Notes: generated by a model from the sequence alone, not told the origin. A stretch of 64,000 bases of DNA from a bacterium (GCA_021811185.1 JAJZPL010000013.1:1-64000); one strand, 5' to 3'; counted from the stretch's first letter, positions 53,943 to 62,615 are shown. A program made the numbers and translations.

Positions 53943-53954
53943 GACTAGATTATA

Positions 53955-54112
53955 GCAATTGCCCCGGCTTGACGTCCGTCGTAGGCCTAAAGTCCCTGAA
54001 GCGGGTGGGTCTAATACCTCGTAACAACGGGACCATGAACCCATAGGACCGCCGTCCAAAAGGATTATCATTACAAGTAGGAAGTTCCATTATTTCCGCG
54101 AGGAGAGTACAG
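53955..54112. other. Divergent spacer ahead of the clostripain gene
   Basis: Only a strong GAGGAGAG ribosome site (before 54113) is clear. The stretch around 54030-54070 has paired GGACC/GTCC elements and an odd repetitive look (GGGACC, AACCCATAGGACC). I could not match it to a known riboswitch. Confidence 0.4.
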
Positions 54113-55504
54113 ATGAAAAAAACAGCCATAAGCAAGTTCCTGCTGGCCTCGGCTTTCATGGCCGCGCCCGCCGCCGCGCAGGACATAAGCTTCGACAGCC
54201 TGCCTTCGGTGAAGGACATCATAAGCCAGGCCCGCACCTCTGGAATTTCAGTCCCCCAGCCCTCGGTGACACGGGACGACAGGGCGCCCAAAGAATGGAC
54301 GCTGATGGTTTTCATGAACGGCAAGAACAACCTTTCGAGCTACGTTCACACCGACATGAACGAAATGGAGCAGGCCGGCTCCACCGACAAGATGAACGTG
54401 GTGGTGGAAGCCGGCAGGATCTACCAGGCTCCGCCTTCCTATCCCAACTATCCCGGCGACGATTACGACAATCCCTGGGGCGGCGGCGTAGTGCCGCACC
54501 CCGGCTGGCCCAACCCTAACTGGAACATGCCCCCCGCCATGGGCCGCGACGCCGCCGCGGGCGCGCGCTCCTCCGACTGGACCGGCGTGCGCAGGTATTA
54601 CGTTTTAAAAGACACCGATACCGCGGTCACAAGCTCGCAGCTGCTGGAAGAACTGCCCAAGACCGACATGGGCGACTGGAACCAGCTGGTGCAGTTCGTA
54701 AAGTGGGCCAAGGCCAAATACCCCGCCAGGAAATATATGCTGATCGTGTGGAACCATGGCGACGGGTGGAAGACCAAGAGCCTGGGCTCGCGGATCCTCA
54801 AAGGTATTTCGTACGACGACGAGACCGGCAACGGCATCACCTCCGTGCAGCTGGGCCAGGCCCTCGCGCAGATGGGGCAGCTGGACATCTACGCCTCCGA
54901 CGCCTGCCTGATGCAGATGGCCGAAGTGGTGTACGAGCTTAAGAATTACGCGCCGGTCATAGTAGGCTCCGAGGAGACCGAACCCGGCGACGGCTGGGAC
55001 TACGCGGCTTTCCTCTCCCGCGTCAACCCGGCCAACCTCAGCCCGGAAGCCGTAGCCAAGGCCGCCGTGGAAGGGTACAACGCCTCTTACTCGGCCAAGG
55101 GCTCCGGCACCACCATGGCCGCGGTGCGCTCCGCCCAGGCCGAGCCGCTGCGCCTGCTTACCGACCAGTGGGTGGACCTCGCCATGGCTCAGGACAAGGC
55201 CGCGCTGAAAGCCGCGCTCAGCGAATCAAAATCTTTCGGCGGCGCTGATTCGCGCGACTTCCTGAATTTCATCGCTATCGCCGGGACCAAGGTCCCCGCG
55301 CTGGCCGCGAAGGGCAGGGAAATAACCGCGCTGGTACAGCAGAAGATGCTCATAAAGAACGCCACCACCGGCGATTCCTACAATAACGCCCTCGGGCTCG
55401 GCATCTACCTGCCTTCCTACGGCTTCGACGCGAACTACTCGAAGATGTCGCTCTCCAAGGCCGGGAAGTGGGACGAGTTCGCCAGTTGGCTTTCCGCGCA
55501 GTAA
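54113..55504 (+). CDS. Clostripain-family (C11) cysteine peptidase, exported
   Basis: The 463-residue product has a signal peptide (MKKTAISKFLLASAFMAAPAAA) and the C11 catalytic pair: His in MLIVWNHGDGW (about 215-225) and Cys in LDIYASDACLMQM (about 258-270), after the opening strand WTLMVFMNGKNNL. Clostripain enzymes cut after Arg or Lys and often mature by self-cleavage. A Pro/Gly/Asn-rich insert (YPNYPGDDYDNPWGGG) lies at about 107-135. GAGGAGAG precedes the ATG. It is followed by a strong terminator and has no partner genes. Confidence 0.9.
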   Translation: MKKTAISKFLLASAFMAAPAAAQDISFDSLPSVKDIISQARTSGISVPQPSVTRDDRAPKEWTLMVFMNGKNNLSSYVHTDMNEMEQAGSTDKMNVVVEAGRIYQAPPSYPNYPGDDYDNPWGGGVVPHPGWPNPNWNMPPAMGRDAAAGARSSDWTGVRRYYVLKDTDTAVTSSQLLEELPKTDMGDWNQLVQFVKWAKAKYPARKYMLIVWNHGDGWKTKSLGSRILKGISYDDETGNGITSVQLGQALAQMGQLDIYASDACLMQMAEVVYELKNYAPVIVGSEETEPGDGWDYAAFLSRVNPANLSPEAVAKAAVEGYNASYSAKGSGTTMAAVRSAQAEPLRLLTDQWVDLAMAQDKAALKAALSESKSFGGADSRDFLNFIAIAGTKVPALAAKGREITALVQQKMLIKNATTGDSYNNALGLGIYLPSYGFDANYSKMSLSKAGKWDEFASWLSAQ

Positions 55505-55525
55505 AGAACGGCTTGTACAAAAAAC

Positions 55526-55557
55526 AAGGACGGCCCTTCGCATAAAGGGCCGTCCTT
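55526..55557. terminator. Bidirectional hairpin terminator
   Basis: AAGGACGGCCCTT (55526-55538) pairs with AAGGGCCGTCCTT (55545-55557). ATTTTAT follows on the plus strand; TGTTTTTTG follows on the minus strand. It ends both the peptidase gene and the converging hyp operon. Confidence 0.9.
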
Positions 55558-55574
55558 ATTTTATCCCCCGGCGC

Positions 55575-57869
55575 TTACTCCGCGGCGCGCTCCCCGCTAT
55601 ACCCGTTAATAGCGTACCAGGCCTGGCCCAGCGCTATCCCCCCGTCGTTGGACGGCACGCGGGAATTGGCCAGCACCTTGAGGCCCGCCCGCGAAAGGCG
55701 GACGGCCAAGTCCTCCAGCAGGGCGCGGTTCTGAAAAACCCCGCCTGAAAGACAGACAGTTTCCAGCCCAGCTTCACCAGCCAGTTTTATCGCCAGTGAG
55801 GAGGCGGCCGCGGCCACACCGGCATGGAACCGGGCGGAGATCACCGCCGCGGAGACCCCGGCAAGCCTGTCCGTTACCGCGGCCCTGACTGCCGGGACCG
55901 GGTCCAGTTCCAGGCAGGTTTCGCCCTGTACCAGCCCGAAAGCGTATTCCCCGTGCTTCTTGCCGTCGAGCAGGCTTTCCATCTCCATGGGGCCCTGCGC
56001 CTCGTAGGTGGCTTCGTCCCGCACGCCGGAGATAAAACTGAAAGCGTCGAAAATACGGCCCATGCTGGAAGTGGCGGGACAGTTAAGCCCGGTCTCCAGC
56101 ATCCGCTCTACGGTATTTAGTTTCGCGCCCGGAACCTTCTTAAAGAGGTCCCCGGCGGCCTTGCGCCAGGCAGGCCCGAAAGCCTCCTTAACGAGCGCCA
56201 GCGCGGGGCGCCAGGTCTCGAAAGCGCCTATATCCCCGCCCGGCAGAGGGAAATATTTAAGATGGCCGGCCCGGCGCCAGGTATGCTTGCCGAACACCAG
56301 GAATTCGGAGCCCCAGATCTTCCCGTCGGCGCCGTAGCCGGTGCCGTCGAAGGAAATTCCTAAAAAAGGATCCTTAAGCCCGTGCTCGGCCGCCACGCTC
56401 AGGGCGTGCGCCGCGTGGTGCTGCACGGCTATCTTCGCGCCCGGCAGGGAACCGGCGATGAAGGAAGAGGCGTAATCCGGGTGCAGGTCGTGCACGATCA
56501 CGCCGGGCCTTACCTTAAGCAGGCCGGATAGCTTGCCCAGCGTTTCCCTGAAGAACTCCTGGTTCTTGGGCTCGGACAGGTCCCCGATGTGCTGGGAGAG
56601 GAAAGCTTCGGAACCGCGCGTGAGACAGAAGGCGTTCTTCAGGTCCGCCCCGCAGGCCAGCAGCGGCGCCCCGCCGGCCGGAAGTTTTATGCCCGCCGGG
56701 ACGTAGCCCCTGGCGCGGCGGGCCAGGCGCAGTTCCCCCGCCGCTTCGAAGGCCACGCTGTCGTCGGCCCTGTTGTGGATGGGCCGGTTATGGGAAAGGG
56801 TGAAGGAGGCCGCGGCGGCGAGCCGCCCGGAAACTTCGGCGGCGTCCTTGCAGATAGGTTCGTCCCTCAGGTTGCCGGAGGTCATGACCAGCGGCCCGGC
56901 GAAGCCTTTCTTCGCCAGCAGCGCGAAGAGGGCCGCGTGCAGCGGCGTATACGGCAGCATGACGCCGAGCCTGGAAAGGCCGGGCGCGGGCTCTGAAAAA
57001 GCGCCCTTGCGGCGCAGCATCACTACCGGGGCTTCGGAAGAAGCGAGCGCGGCGGCCTCGGTCTTCGAAACCAGGCAGAGTTTCTTAGCGGCCGCGAGCG
57101 ACGGGACCATCACGGCGAAAGGCTTATGGGGGCGGCGCTTCACCGCGCGCAGCCGGCGGAGCGCCGGGGCTGTGTCGGCCCGGCAAGCCAGGTGGAAACC
57201 GCCCAGGCTCTGCAGCGCGCCGATACGCCCGGCGAGAAGGAGCCCGGCGGTCTTTTCGAGCGCGGCCATGCCCGCATACTTTTTCCCCCCGGCGGAAAGT
57301 TCCACGTCGGGGCCGCAGACCGGGCAGGCGTTGGGCTGGGCGTGGAAACGGCGGTCGAGCGGGTTAGTGTATTCCCGCAGGCAGTGCGGGCACATGGCGA
57401 AGCCGGCCATGGTGGTAGCCTGGCGGTCGTACGGCACGGACTTAACTATGGTAAAACGCGGGCCGCAATTGGTGCAGTTGGTGAAAGGGTAAAGGTATCG
57501 CCTGTCACGAGGCGCCAGCATTTCGCGGCGGCAGTCCCCGCAGAGCGCCAGGTCGGCCGGGATGACGGCGCCCGCCGGGGCGTGCCCCCCGCTTTTGGCT
57601 ATGGCGAACAATTTCTCTCCGGTGGGCGTGAGAGGGAGCACGGAAACGGAATCTATGCGGGAAGCGGGCGGCTTACGGCGGCTGATCTCGCGGATGAACT
57701 CCCGGACGTTCTGGGGCAGGCCCTCGGCCTCCACGGTAACGCCGGCGGCGTCGTTCTTCACCCAGCCGGCCAGGCCGTAGGCCAGGGCCAGTTTGTAGAC
57801 GTGCGGCCGGAAGCCTACGCCCTGCACCACGCCTTTGACCAGGATCTTCCGCCTTATCGTGTAGATCAT
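55575..57869 (-). CDS. hypF: Carbamoyltransferase HypF ([NiFe]-hydrogenase maturation)
   Basis: HypF turns carbamoyl phosphate into a carbamoyl group on HypE, the first step towards the cyanide ligands of the active-site iron. The 764-residue protein has an N-terminal acylphosphatase domain (VKGVVQGVGFRPHVYKLA), and two zinc fingers (CGDCRREML to FTNCTNCGP, and CPHCLREY to NACPVCGP). A YrdC-like domain follows (LQSLGGFHLAC, KPFAVMVPS), then a Kae1-like C-terminal domain with HHAAHALSV and SGGVFQNRALLE. It is the last gene of the operon and starts 6 bp after the membrane-protein gene. Confidence 0.97.
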   Translation of the reverse strand: MIYTIRRKILVKGVVQGVGFRPHVYKLALAYGLAGWVKNDAAGVTVEAEGLPQNVREFIREISRRKPPASRIDSVSVLPLTPTGEKLFAIAKSGGHAPAGAVIPADLALCGDCRREMLAPRDRRYLYPFTNCTNCGPRFTIVKSVPYDRQATTMAGFAMCPHCLREYTNPLDRRFHAQPNACPVCGPDVELSAGGKKYAGMAALEKTAGLLLAGRIGALQSLGGFHLACRADTAPALRRLRAVKRRPHKPFAVMVPSLAAAKKLCLVSKTEAAALASSEAPVVMLRRKGAFSEPAPGLSRLGVMLPYTPLHAALFALLAKKGFAGPLVMTSGNLRDEPICKDAAEVSGRLAAAASFTLSHNRPIHNRADDSVAFEAAGELRLARRARGYVPAGIKLPAGGAPLLACGADLKNAFCLTRGSEAFLSQHIGDLSEPKNQEFFRETLGKLSGLLKVRPGVIVHDLHPDYASSFIAGSLPGAKIAVQHHAAHALSVAAEHGLKDPFLGISFDGTGYGADGKIWGSEFLVFGKHTWRRAGHLKYFPLPGGDIGAFETWRPALALVKEAFGPAWRKAAGDLFKKVPGAKLNTVERMLETGLNCPATSSMGRIFDAFSFISGVRDEATYEAQGPMEMESLLDGKKHGEYAFGLVQGETCLELDPVPAVRAAVTDRLAGVSAAVISARFHAGVAAAASSLAIKLAGEAGLETVCLSGGVFQNRALLEDLAVRLSRAGLKVLANSRVPSNDGGIALGQAWYAINGYSGERAAE

Positions 57870-57875
57870 TGAAGC

Positions 57876-58697
57876 CTAGTTCCTGCCGCCCGTTACCACC
57901 TGGTTCTTCGCATAATCCAGCTCGCTGCCGAACATGCTGTGCGGCACCAGGTAGACGGCGGCGGTCACCACGAAGGCGGCTATGAGCCAGGGCCGGTAAT
58001 TGCGGTCTTTGTAGACGAAGTACAGCGCGGGCAGCCAGGCCAGCAGCATAACGAGGGTCTTGTTGTCGGTCAGGTCCCCACCGAACGGGAAGCCCGTCCA
58101 CGCCTGGCCGAAAGCATAATGCTGCACCAGCGGCCCGAACACGAAACCGCCCAGCAGCAGGAAAACTATATTAAGCCACACCGCGTGCTTTACCGAAAAG
58201 CCCGTGGTGAAAACGGAAAGGAAGATGCGCACGGAAAAGAACATGAAAAGGAAAATAAAGATTATATGAGGGATCAGCGCCCAGGCCGGCACGGCACCCT
58301 TGAACCTGGTTACTACGGGCTCTTTGGTAAGCTCCGTCCCAGCTCCGGCCGTTCCGATGAAAACCCTATACTCCAGCTTCCCGGCAGGGGGCTGGTCAGG
58401 CAGGAGCCCCGACAGCAGGCCGTCGGCGTAAGCGAGCGCGATCGTCCGAGGAACTTCTTCCGACTTATAACGGCGCCAGGAAACGTAGCCCTCAAGTTTT
58501 GAAGAAGACTTGATTTTAAGTACGCAGTCTTTTCCAGCCGTGGTGCAGCTCCTGGGAAAACGGTAAGAACTGACCTGCGCGCCGGCGGCGTTAAGCGACC
58601 CGCCTTTAACGGGGTAGGTCGGGCCGGTCATCCGCTGGAAAACGGCGAAGGAGGCCGTAATTATGAAACTGAGGAGCCAGAAAAGGGTTTTTTTCAT
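57876..58697 (-). CDS. Membrane protein of unknown function within the hyp operon
   Basis: The 273-residue protein has an N-terminal membrane segment or signal (MKKTLFWLLSFIITASFAVF), a beta-rich extracytoplasmic domain (about 25-130: GKDCVLKIKSSSKLEGYVSWRR, LEYRVFIGTAGAGTEL), and four C-terminal helices (ALIPHIIFIFLFMFFSVRI and later). I do not recognise a family. It lies 7 bp after hypE and 6 bp before hypF, so it is surely co-transcribed with hydrogenase maturation genes. It could anchor or help the hydrogenase or move a small ligand precursor; this is inference from position only. Confidence 0.6.
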   Translation of the reverse strand: MKKTLFWLLSFIITASFAVFQRMTGPTYPVKGGSLNAAGAQVSSYRFPRSCTTAGKDCVLKIKSSSKLEGYVSWRRYKSEEVPRTIALAYADGLLSGLLPDQPPAGKLEYRVFIGTAGAGTELTKEPVVTRFKGAVPAWALIPHIIFIFLFMFFSVRIFLSVFTTGFSVKHAVWLNIVFLLLGGFVFGPLVQHYAFGQAWTGFPFGGDLTDNKTLVMLLAWLPALYFVYKDRNYRPWLIAAFVVTAAVYLVPHSMFGSELDYAKNQVVTGGRN

Positions 58698-58704
58698 ACA
58701 GGCG

Positions 58705-59715
58705 TCAGCAGATGCGGGGCAGCTGCTCGCCTTCGAGCATCAGCATTACGCGGGAACCGCCTATGGAGGTATTAAGACGGACCTGCGGCTTTTTTTCTTT
58801 TATCATGCGGCCCACTATGGCGGCCTTGCGCCCGTAGCGGTGGGAACGAAGCGCTTTAAGCACGCGTTCGGCCGCCGCGGGGGCGACGAACAGCGCGATC
58901 TTCCCCTCGTTGGCCACGTACATGGGGTCCAGGCCCAGCATGGCGCAGGCGTTGGCCGTGGCCGGCGAGACGGGCACGGAGTTCTCCTCGACCACGGCGC
59001 TGAGGCCGCAGGCGCCGGAAACTTCGTTGAGCACGGTAGCGAAGCCGCCGCGGGTGATGTCGCGCATGGCGCGCACGCCGGGGGAACGCAACGCGCTCTC
59101 TATCAGGCCGTTAAGCGGGGCGGCGTCGCTTTTGATGCCCCCCTCGAGGCCGAGCTTGCTGCGGGCGTTCATCACGGCCACGCCGTGGTCGGCCAGGCCG
59201 CCGCTCACTATTATAACGTCTCCGGACTTCACCTGGGCGCTGGTAAGGCTGCGGCCGGCGGGGATAAGGCCCACGCCGGAGGTGTTTATGAAGATCCCGT
59301 CGGCTTTGCCCTTCTCCACCACCTTGGTGTCGCCGGTGACTATGTTGACGCCCGCCTCGCGCGCCGCGCGGCGCATGGAGGCCGTTATCCGGAGCAGCAG
59401 GTCGGCGGGGAAGCCCTCTTCCAGGATGAAGCCGGCCGAGAGCGCGGCGGGCCTCGCGCCTTTTACCGCCAGGTCGTTGACCGTGCCGCAGACCGCCACC
59501 CGGCCGATATCCGCGCCGGGGAATTCCACCGGGGTCACCACGTAGGAATCCGTGGTAAAGGCCAGCGTGAGCCCGCCAAGTTTCACCTCGGCGGAGTCTT
59601 CCAGCAGCCTGAGCGCGGAGTTGGAAAAACTTTTCAGGAACACCTGTTCCACCAGCTCGCGGCTGAGCCTCCCGCCGCTGCCGTGCCCCAGTACGACTTT
59701 TTTAAATCCGGGCAT
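58705..59715 (-). CDS. hypE: Hydrogenase maturation protein HypE
   Basis: HypE accepts the carbamoyl group from HypF on its C-terminal Cys and dehydrates it to a thiocyanate, which gives the CN ligand. The 336-residue protein has the ATP-binding LGHGSGGR, FTTDSYVVTP, NDLAVKGARP, VTGDTKVVEKGKADGI and TRGGFATVLNE motifs, and ends in the required PRIC tail with Cys at the very end. It overlaps the LysR gene by 14 bp, and GGGGGGCGGAAC inside that gene supplies its ribosome site. Confidence 0.97.
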   Translation of the reverse strand: MPGFKKVVLGHGSGGRLSRELVEQVFLKSFSNSALRLLEDSAEVKLGGLTLAFTTDSYVVTPVEFPGADIGRVAVCGTVNDLAVKGARPAALSAGFILEEGFPADLLLRITASMRRAAREAGVNIVTGDTKVVEKGKADGIFINTSGVGLIPAGRSLTSAQVKSGDVIIVSGGLADHGVAVMNARSKLGLEGGIKSDAAPLNGLIESALRSPGVRAMRDITRGGFATVLNEVSGACGLSAVVEENSVPVSPATANACAMLGLDPMYVANEGKIALFVAPAAAERVLKALRSHRYGRKAAIVGRMIKEKKPQVRLNTSIGGSRVMLMLEGEQLPRIC

Positions 59716-60622
59716 GTTCCGCCCCCCCCGCGGCCTTCCTGCCCGCGTCGAAAATCCCCATAAAGTTCTTCGCCGCCGGATTCAATTTCCGTTCGCGGCT
59801 GTAGATAAGGAAAATAGGGCGCAGGAACTGCGCGTCGGAGATGCTCAGGGTGTGCAGGCTGACGCCGTTCTCGTCGTCCCGCACGGCCGAGCGCGGCAGC
59901 AGGGAAACCCCGGAGCCGGAAGCGACGGCGGTCTTGATGGTCTCGATGTTGTCGAACTCCATCTTTACCCGGCCCTTTACGCCGTGGCTGCGCAGAAAGG
60001 CGTCGGTATAACGCCGCGAAGGGAAGACCCGGTCGAAGAAGATGAAGTCCTGGCCGGACAATTCCCTTACGCTCACCGAACTGCGGCCGGCGAGCGGCGA
60101 AGAGGAGCCGGCCACCAGGACCATCTCGTCGCTGGCCACCTGGCGCATCGCAAGGCCCGGGGCCTTGCGGTAAGGGCAGGCCATAAAGCCGAAATCTGCC
60201 CGGCCAGAGGTGATGTCGGAATAGATCTGGGAGAACTGCCGGTACTCCACGCTGATCCTGGTGCCCGGGTTCCTGGAAAGGAACCGCTTGATATAGTGCT
60301 GGATCATGTAGATCCCGGCGCTGTAAATGGAGGAAACGCGGACCTCATAATGGGGCCGTTCCGCGGAAAGAGAAGTTATGCACTTCAGCGCCCCGTCGTA
60401 AACGGACACGATCCTGCGGGAAGCTTCGTAGAACTTATCGCCGCAGGGCGTAAGCAGGATGCGGCCGGCCTGGCGGCGGTAGAGCTTGCACTTGAGCACC
60501 AGCTCGAGTTTTTTGATCTGCTGGCTCACGGCCGACTGGGAAATATAATTCAGTTCGGCGGTCTTGGAAAAACTGCCGGTGTCGGTAAGGTCCCGGAAAA
60601 CTTTGAGGGTTTCTATGTTCAT
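59702..60622 (-). CDS. LysR-family transcriptional regulator
   Basis: The 306-residue protein has the LysR winged HTH (LKVFRDLTDTGSFSKTAELN, SQSAVSQQIKKLE) and a two-part effector domain (VRVSSIYSAGIYMIQHYI, RADFGFMACPY, ASGSGVSLLPRSAV). It sits between hypD (24 bp upstream) and hypE (14-bp overlap), which is unusual because LysR genes normally diverge from their targets. The ligand is unknown. Co-transcription suggests feedback control of the hyp operon or linked hydrogenase genes. Confidence 0.93.
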   Translation of the reverse strand: MNIETLKVFRDLTDTGSFSKTAELNYISQSAVSQQIKKLELVLKCKLYRRQAGRILLTPCGDKFYEASRRIVSVYDGALKCITSLSAERPHYEVRVSSIYSAGIYMIQHYIKRFLSRNPGTRISVEYRQFSQIYSDITSGRADFGFMACPYRKAPGLAMRQVASDEMVLVAGSSSPLAGRSSVSVRELSGQDFIFFDRVFPSRRYTDAFLRSHGVKGRVKMEFDNIETIKTAVASGSGVSLLPRSAVRDDENGVSLHTLSISDAQFLRPIFLIYSRERKLNPAAKNFMGIFDAGRKAAGGAEHARI

Positions 60623-60646
60623 AATCGATGCCTTAAGCGAACTCCG

Positions 60647-61777
60647 CTAACCGCCGTACTTGAACCAGGCCGCGCAGGCGCCCTCGGAAGACACCATGCA
60701 GGGGCCTACCGCGGAAGAAGGCGTGCAGGCCTTCCCGAACAGGCGGCAATCGGGCGGCAGGGCCTTGCCGAGCAGGATCTGGCCGCACAGGCAGCCTTTG
60801 GGCTCCGGGGCGTCCTTGTACGGGACCCTGAACTTCTTAACGGCGTCGAAAGCGGCGTACGCTTTTGAAAATGAAAGCCCGGTGCCTTTCAAAGTGCCGA
60901 TGGCCCGCCAGGAAGCGGCGGACACGGTGAAGGCCTCGGCCATAAGCTTCCTGGCGGCCGGATTGCCGTCCTGCGGCACGGCGCGGAAATATTCGTCCTC
61001 CACGCGGGGCTCTCCGGAGACGACCTGCCGGAGCAGCATGTTAATGCCGGCCAGGATATCCAACGGTTCGAAGCCGGTGACCACGCAGGGCACGCGGCGC
61101 TTCTCCGCCACGAAGCGGTAAGGGGCCAGGCCGATAATCGCGCTGACGTGTCCGGGCAGCATGAAGCCGTGGATCCTGTTCTCCGGGTCGGAAAGCAGCA
61201 TCTCCAGCGCCGGCGGCACCAGCTTGAAGAAAGCGGTGGAGGAAAAATTTTTTAGGCCGAGTTTTTTCGCCCTCGCTACGGCCGCGGCTATGACCGGGGC
61301 TGTGGTCTCGAATCCCACGCCAATGAACACCACTTCCCTCCCGGGGTTAGCCTCCGCCAGGGCGACAGCGTCCAGCGGGGAATAGACCACCCGGACGTCC
61401 GCGCCGCGCTCGCGCATGGAGTTAAGGTCCAGCCCCTTGGAGCCTTTTACCTTCATCATGTCGCCGAAAGTGGTTATGATAACGTCCGGGAGGCCGGCCA
61501 GCGCCAGCACGCGGTCGATGTCGCCCTGCGAGGTCACGCAGACCGGGCAGCCCGGCCCCGAAAGCATGCGGAGCTCTTTGGGCAAAAGCCTGCGCATGCC
61601 GCTGGCGGCGATGGCCATGGTATGGGTGCCGCACACCTCCATAAAATTAACGGTGCCGCCGGTTTTTGAGGCGGCAGCGGCGGAAAGCTTTTCCATATCG
61701 CGCATGGCCGCGGAGGCCAGGGTTTTGTCGCGCCAGAGCGGGGAGCCGAAGCGCGCGGCAGCTGCGGAGGTCTTCAT
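60647..61777 (-). CDS. hypD: Hydrogenase maturation protein HypD
   Basis: HypD is a [4Fe-4S] protein that, with HypC, builds the Fe(CN)2CO unit. The 376-residue protein shows the family cysteine motifs: NFMEVCGTHTMAI, LRMLSGPGCPVCVT, and the C-terminal cluster ligands including GCLCGQILLG and CRLFGKACTP. Its start codon overlaps the hypC stop (ATGA), in keeping with the HypC-HypD complex. The HypD Cys in the EVCGTHT motif, thought to carry the cyanide, is present. Confidence 0.97.
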   Translation of the reverse strand: MKTSAAAARFGSPLWRDKTLASAAMRDMEKLSAAAASKTGGTVNFMEVCGTHTMAIAASGMRRLLPKELRMLSGPGCPVCVTSQGDIDRVLALAGLPDVIITTFGDMMKVKGSKGLDLNSMRERGADVRVVYSPLDAVALAEANPGREVVFIGVGFETTAPVIAAAVARAKKLGLKNFSSTAFFKLVPPALEMLLSDPENRIHGFMLPGHVSAIIGLAPYRFVAEKRRVPCVVTGFEPLDILAGINMLLRQVVSGEPRVEDEYFRAVPQDGNPAARKLMAEAFTVSAASWRAIGTLKGTGLSFSKAYAAFDAVKKFRVPYKDAPEPKGCLCGQILLGKALPPDCRLFGKACTPSSAVGPCMVSSEGACAAWFKYGG

Positions 61778-62034
61778 AACTTGTTGTGCGCCAGCGGGCC
61801 GGACATGGCGTCCCCGTGGCCGGCGCCGTAGATCTCTTCGAAAAGCTTCAAGGTTTCAGCGGCCTCTTCGGGCTCCAGCACCTGGATGGCGAAACCGGCG
61901 TGTACCAGCACGTAATCGCCGCACTTAGCCGCCGGGACCAGGTCAAGGGACACGGCGCGTTTTACGCCGTTGAAGTCCGCTTCGGCGTTGTTGTCTTTTA
62001 CTGAGATGATCTTACCGGGAACCGCGAGGCACAT
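61774..62034 (-). CDS. hypC: Hydrogenase maturation chaperone HypC
   Basis: The 86-residue chaperone begins with the diagnostic MCLAVPGKI, whose Cys2 binds the iron during active-site assembly. It has the usual beta-barrel pattern (ADFNGVKRAVSLDLVPAAKCGDYVLVHAGFAIQVL). It heads the operon and overlaps hypD by four bases. An AGGAG ribosome site lies 5 nt before the ATG and a TATAAT -10 lies at 62089-62084. Confidence 0.97.
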   Translation of the reverse strand: MCLAVPGKIISVKDNNAEADFNGVKRAVSLDLVPAAKCGDYVLVHAGFAIQVLEPEEAAETLKLFEEIYGAGHGDAMSGPLAHNKL

Positions 62035-62083
62035 GAAAGCTCCTGGGCAGCGGGTATTGGTTTTATTAATATCGCGTCCATAA

Positions 62084-62089
62084 ATTATA
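62084..62089 (-). promoter_or_regulatory. -10 element of the hyp operon
   Basis: TATAAT on the minus strand, with a leader of about 45 nt to the hypC ATG. No good -35 is seen in the GC-rich bases upstream, so an activator may be needed. Confidence 0.5.
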
Positions 62090-62176
62090 CTATTTTAACC
62101 GCCGGCCCCCTCGCGGCGGCGGGCCGGTTCCGGTGCGCCGCGAACGCCGGGCTTAGTATTGCCGCCGTTTTTTTGG

Positions 62177-62182
62177 TATACT
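62177..62182 (+). promoter_or_regulatory. -10 element ahead of the tRNA pair
   Basis: TATACT, 34 nt before tRNA-Tyr, with TTAGTA at 62153-62158 as a weak -35 (18-nt spacer). Confidence 0.4.
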
Positions 62183-62215
62183 ATATGTCCGGAAGTTAAT
62201 TGCTCTTTTATACAT

Positions 62216-62299
62216 GGTTGGGTGACTGAGCGGTCAAAAGTAACGGTCTGTAAAACCGTCGGGCTACGCCCTACGAAGGTTCGAATCCTTCCCCAACCA
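62216..62299 (+). tRNA. tRNA-Tyr (anticodon GTA)
   Basis: The acceptor stem GGTTGGG pairs with CCCAACC. The anticodon loop CTGTAAA carries GTA. A long variable arm (CGGGCTACGCCC) and the T-loop GGTTCGAATCC follow. The CCA end is not encoded. It is 84 nt long and lies 25 nt upstream of tRNA-Leu, so they are probably transcribed together. Confidence 0.95.
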
Positions 62300-62324
62300 T
62301 ATTTCATGTCTGCATCGATTTTAT

Positions 62325-62408
62325 GCGCGGGTGGCGGAACTGGCAGACGCGCACGGCTCAGGACCGTGTGACCGAAAGGTCTTATGGGTTCAACTCCCTT
62401 CCCGCGCA
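62325..62408 (+). tRNA. tRNA-Leu (anticodon CAG)
   Basis: The acceptor GCGCGGG pairs with CCCGCGC. The D arm TGGCGGAACTGGCAGACGC, anticodon loop CTCAGGA (anticodon CAG), long variable arm TGACCGAAAGGTCTTA and T arm GGGTTCAACTCCC are all present. CCA is not encoded. A terminator hairpin begins 13 nt downstream. Confidence 0.95.
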
Positions 62409-62420
62409 TTAATTTAACTA

Positions 62421-62450
62421 GGCTGTACGTTTTTAAACGTGCAGCCTTTT
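62421..62450 (+). terminator. Terminator of the tRNA pair
   Basis: GGCTGTACGT pairs with ACGTGCAGCC (one G-U) and is followed by TTTT. Confidence 0.85.
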
Positions 62451-62471
62451 AAATTTATAATAGCGCGGGAA

Positions 62472-62604
62472 GCGAGCCAACAATTTGGCTCGCGGAGGGA
62501 GTTGAAAGCCGGAGCTTCGAGGGCAGCAGCCCGCAGAAGCGAGGCGGGGCCGCGACCTTCGAGCGGCGACGGCCGCGAGAAGAGTTGTGGCCAACTCCCC
62601 CGCC
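62472..62604. other. GC-rich nested inverted repeats downstream of tRNA-Leu
   Basis: GCGAGCCAA (62472-62480) pairs perfectly with TTGGCTCGC (62485-62493) around 4 nt. Then GGGAGTTG (62497-62504) pairs with CAACTCCC (62592-62599) and encloses smaller hairpins such as GGGC-AGCA-GCCC and GCGGC-GACG-GCCGC. Short frames on both strands look spurious. The segment shares style, and the string GGGGCCGCG followed by GTGGCCA, with the spacer at 2640-2710. I cannot identify it; a structured RNA or a dispersed repeat is possible. Confidence 0.45.
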
Positions 62605-62615
62605 CCAATATAAGG

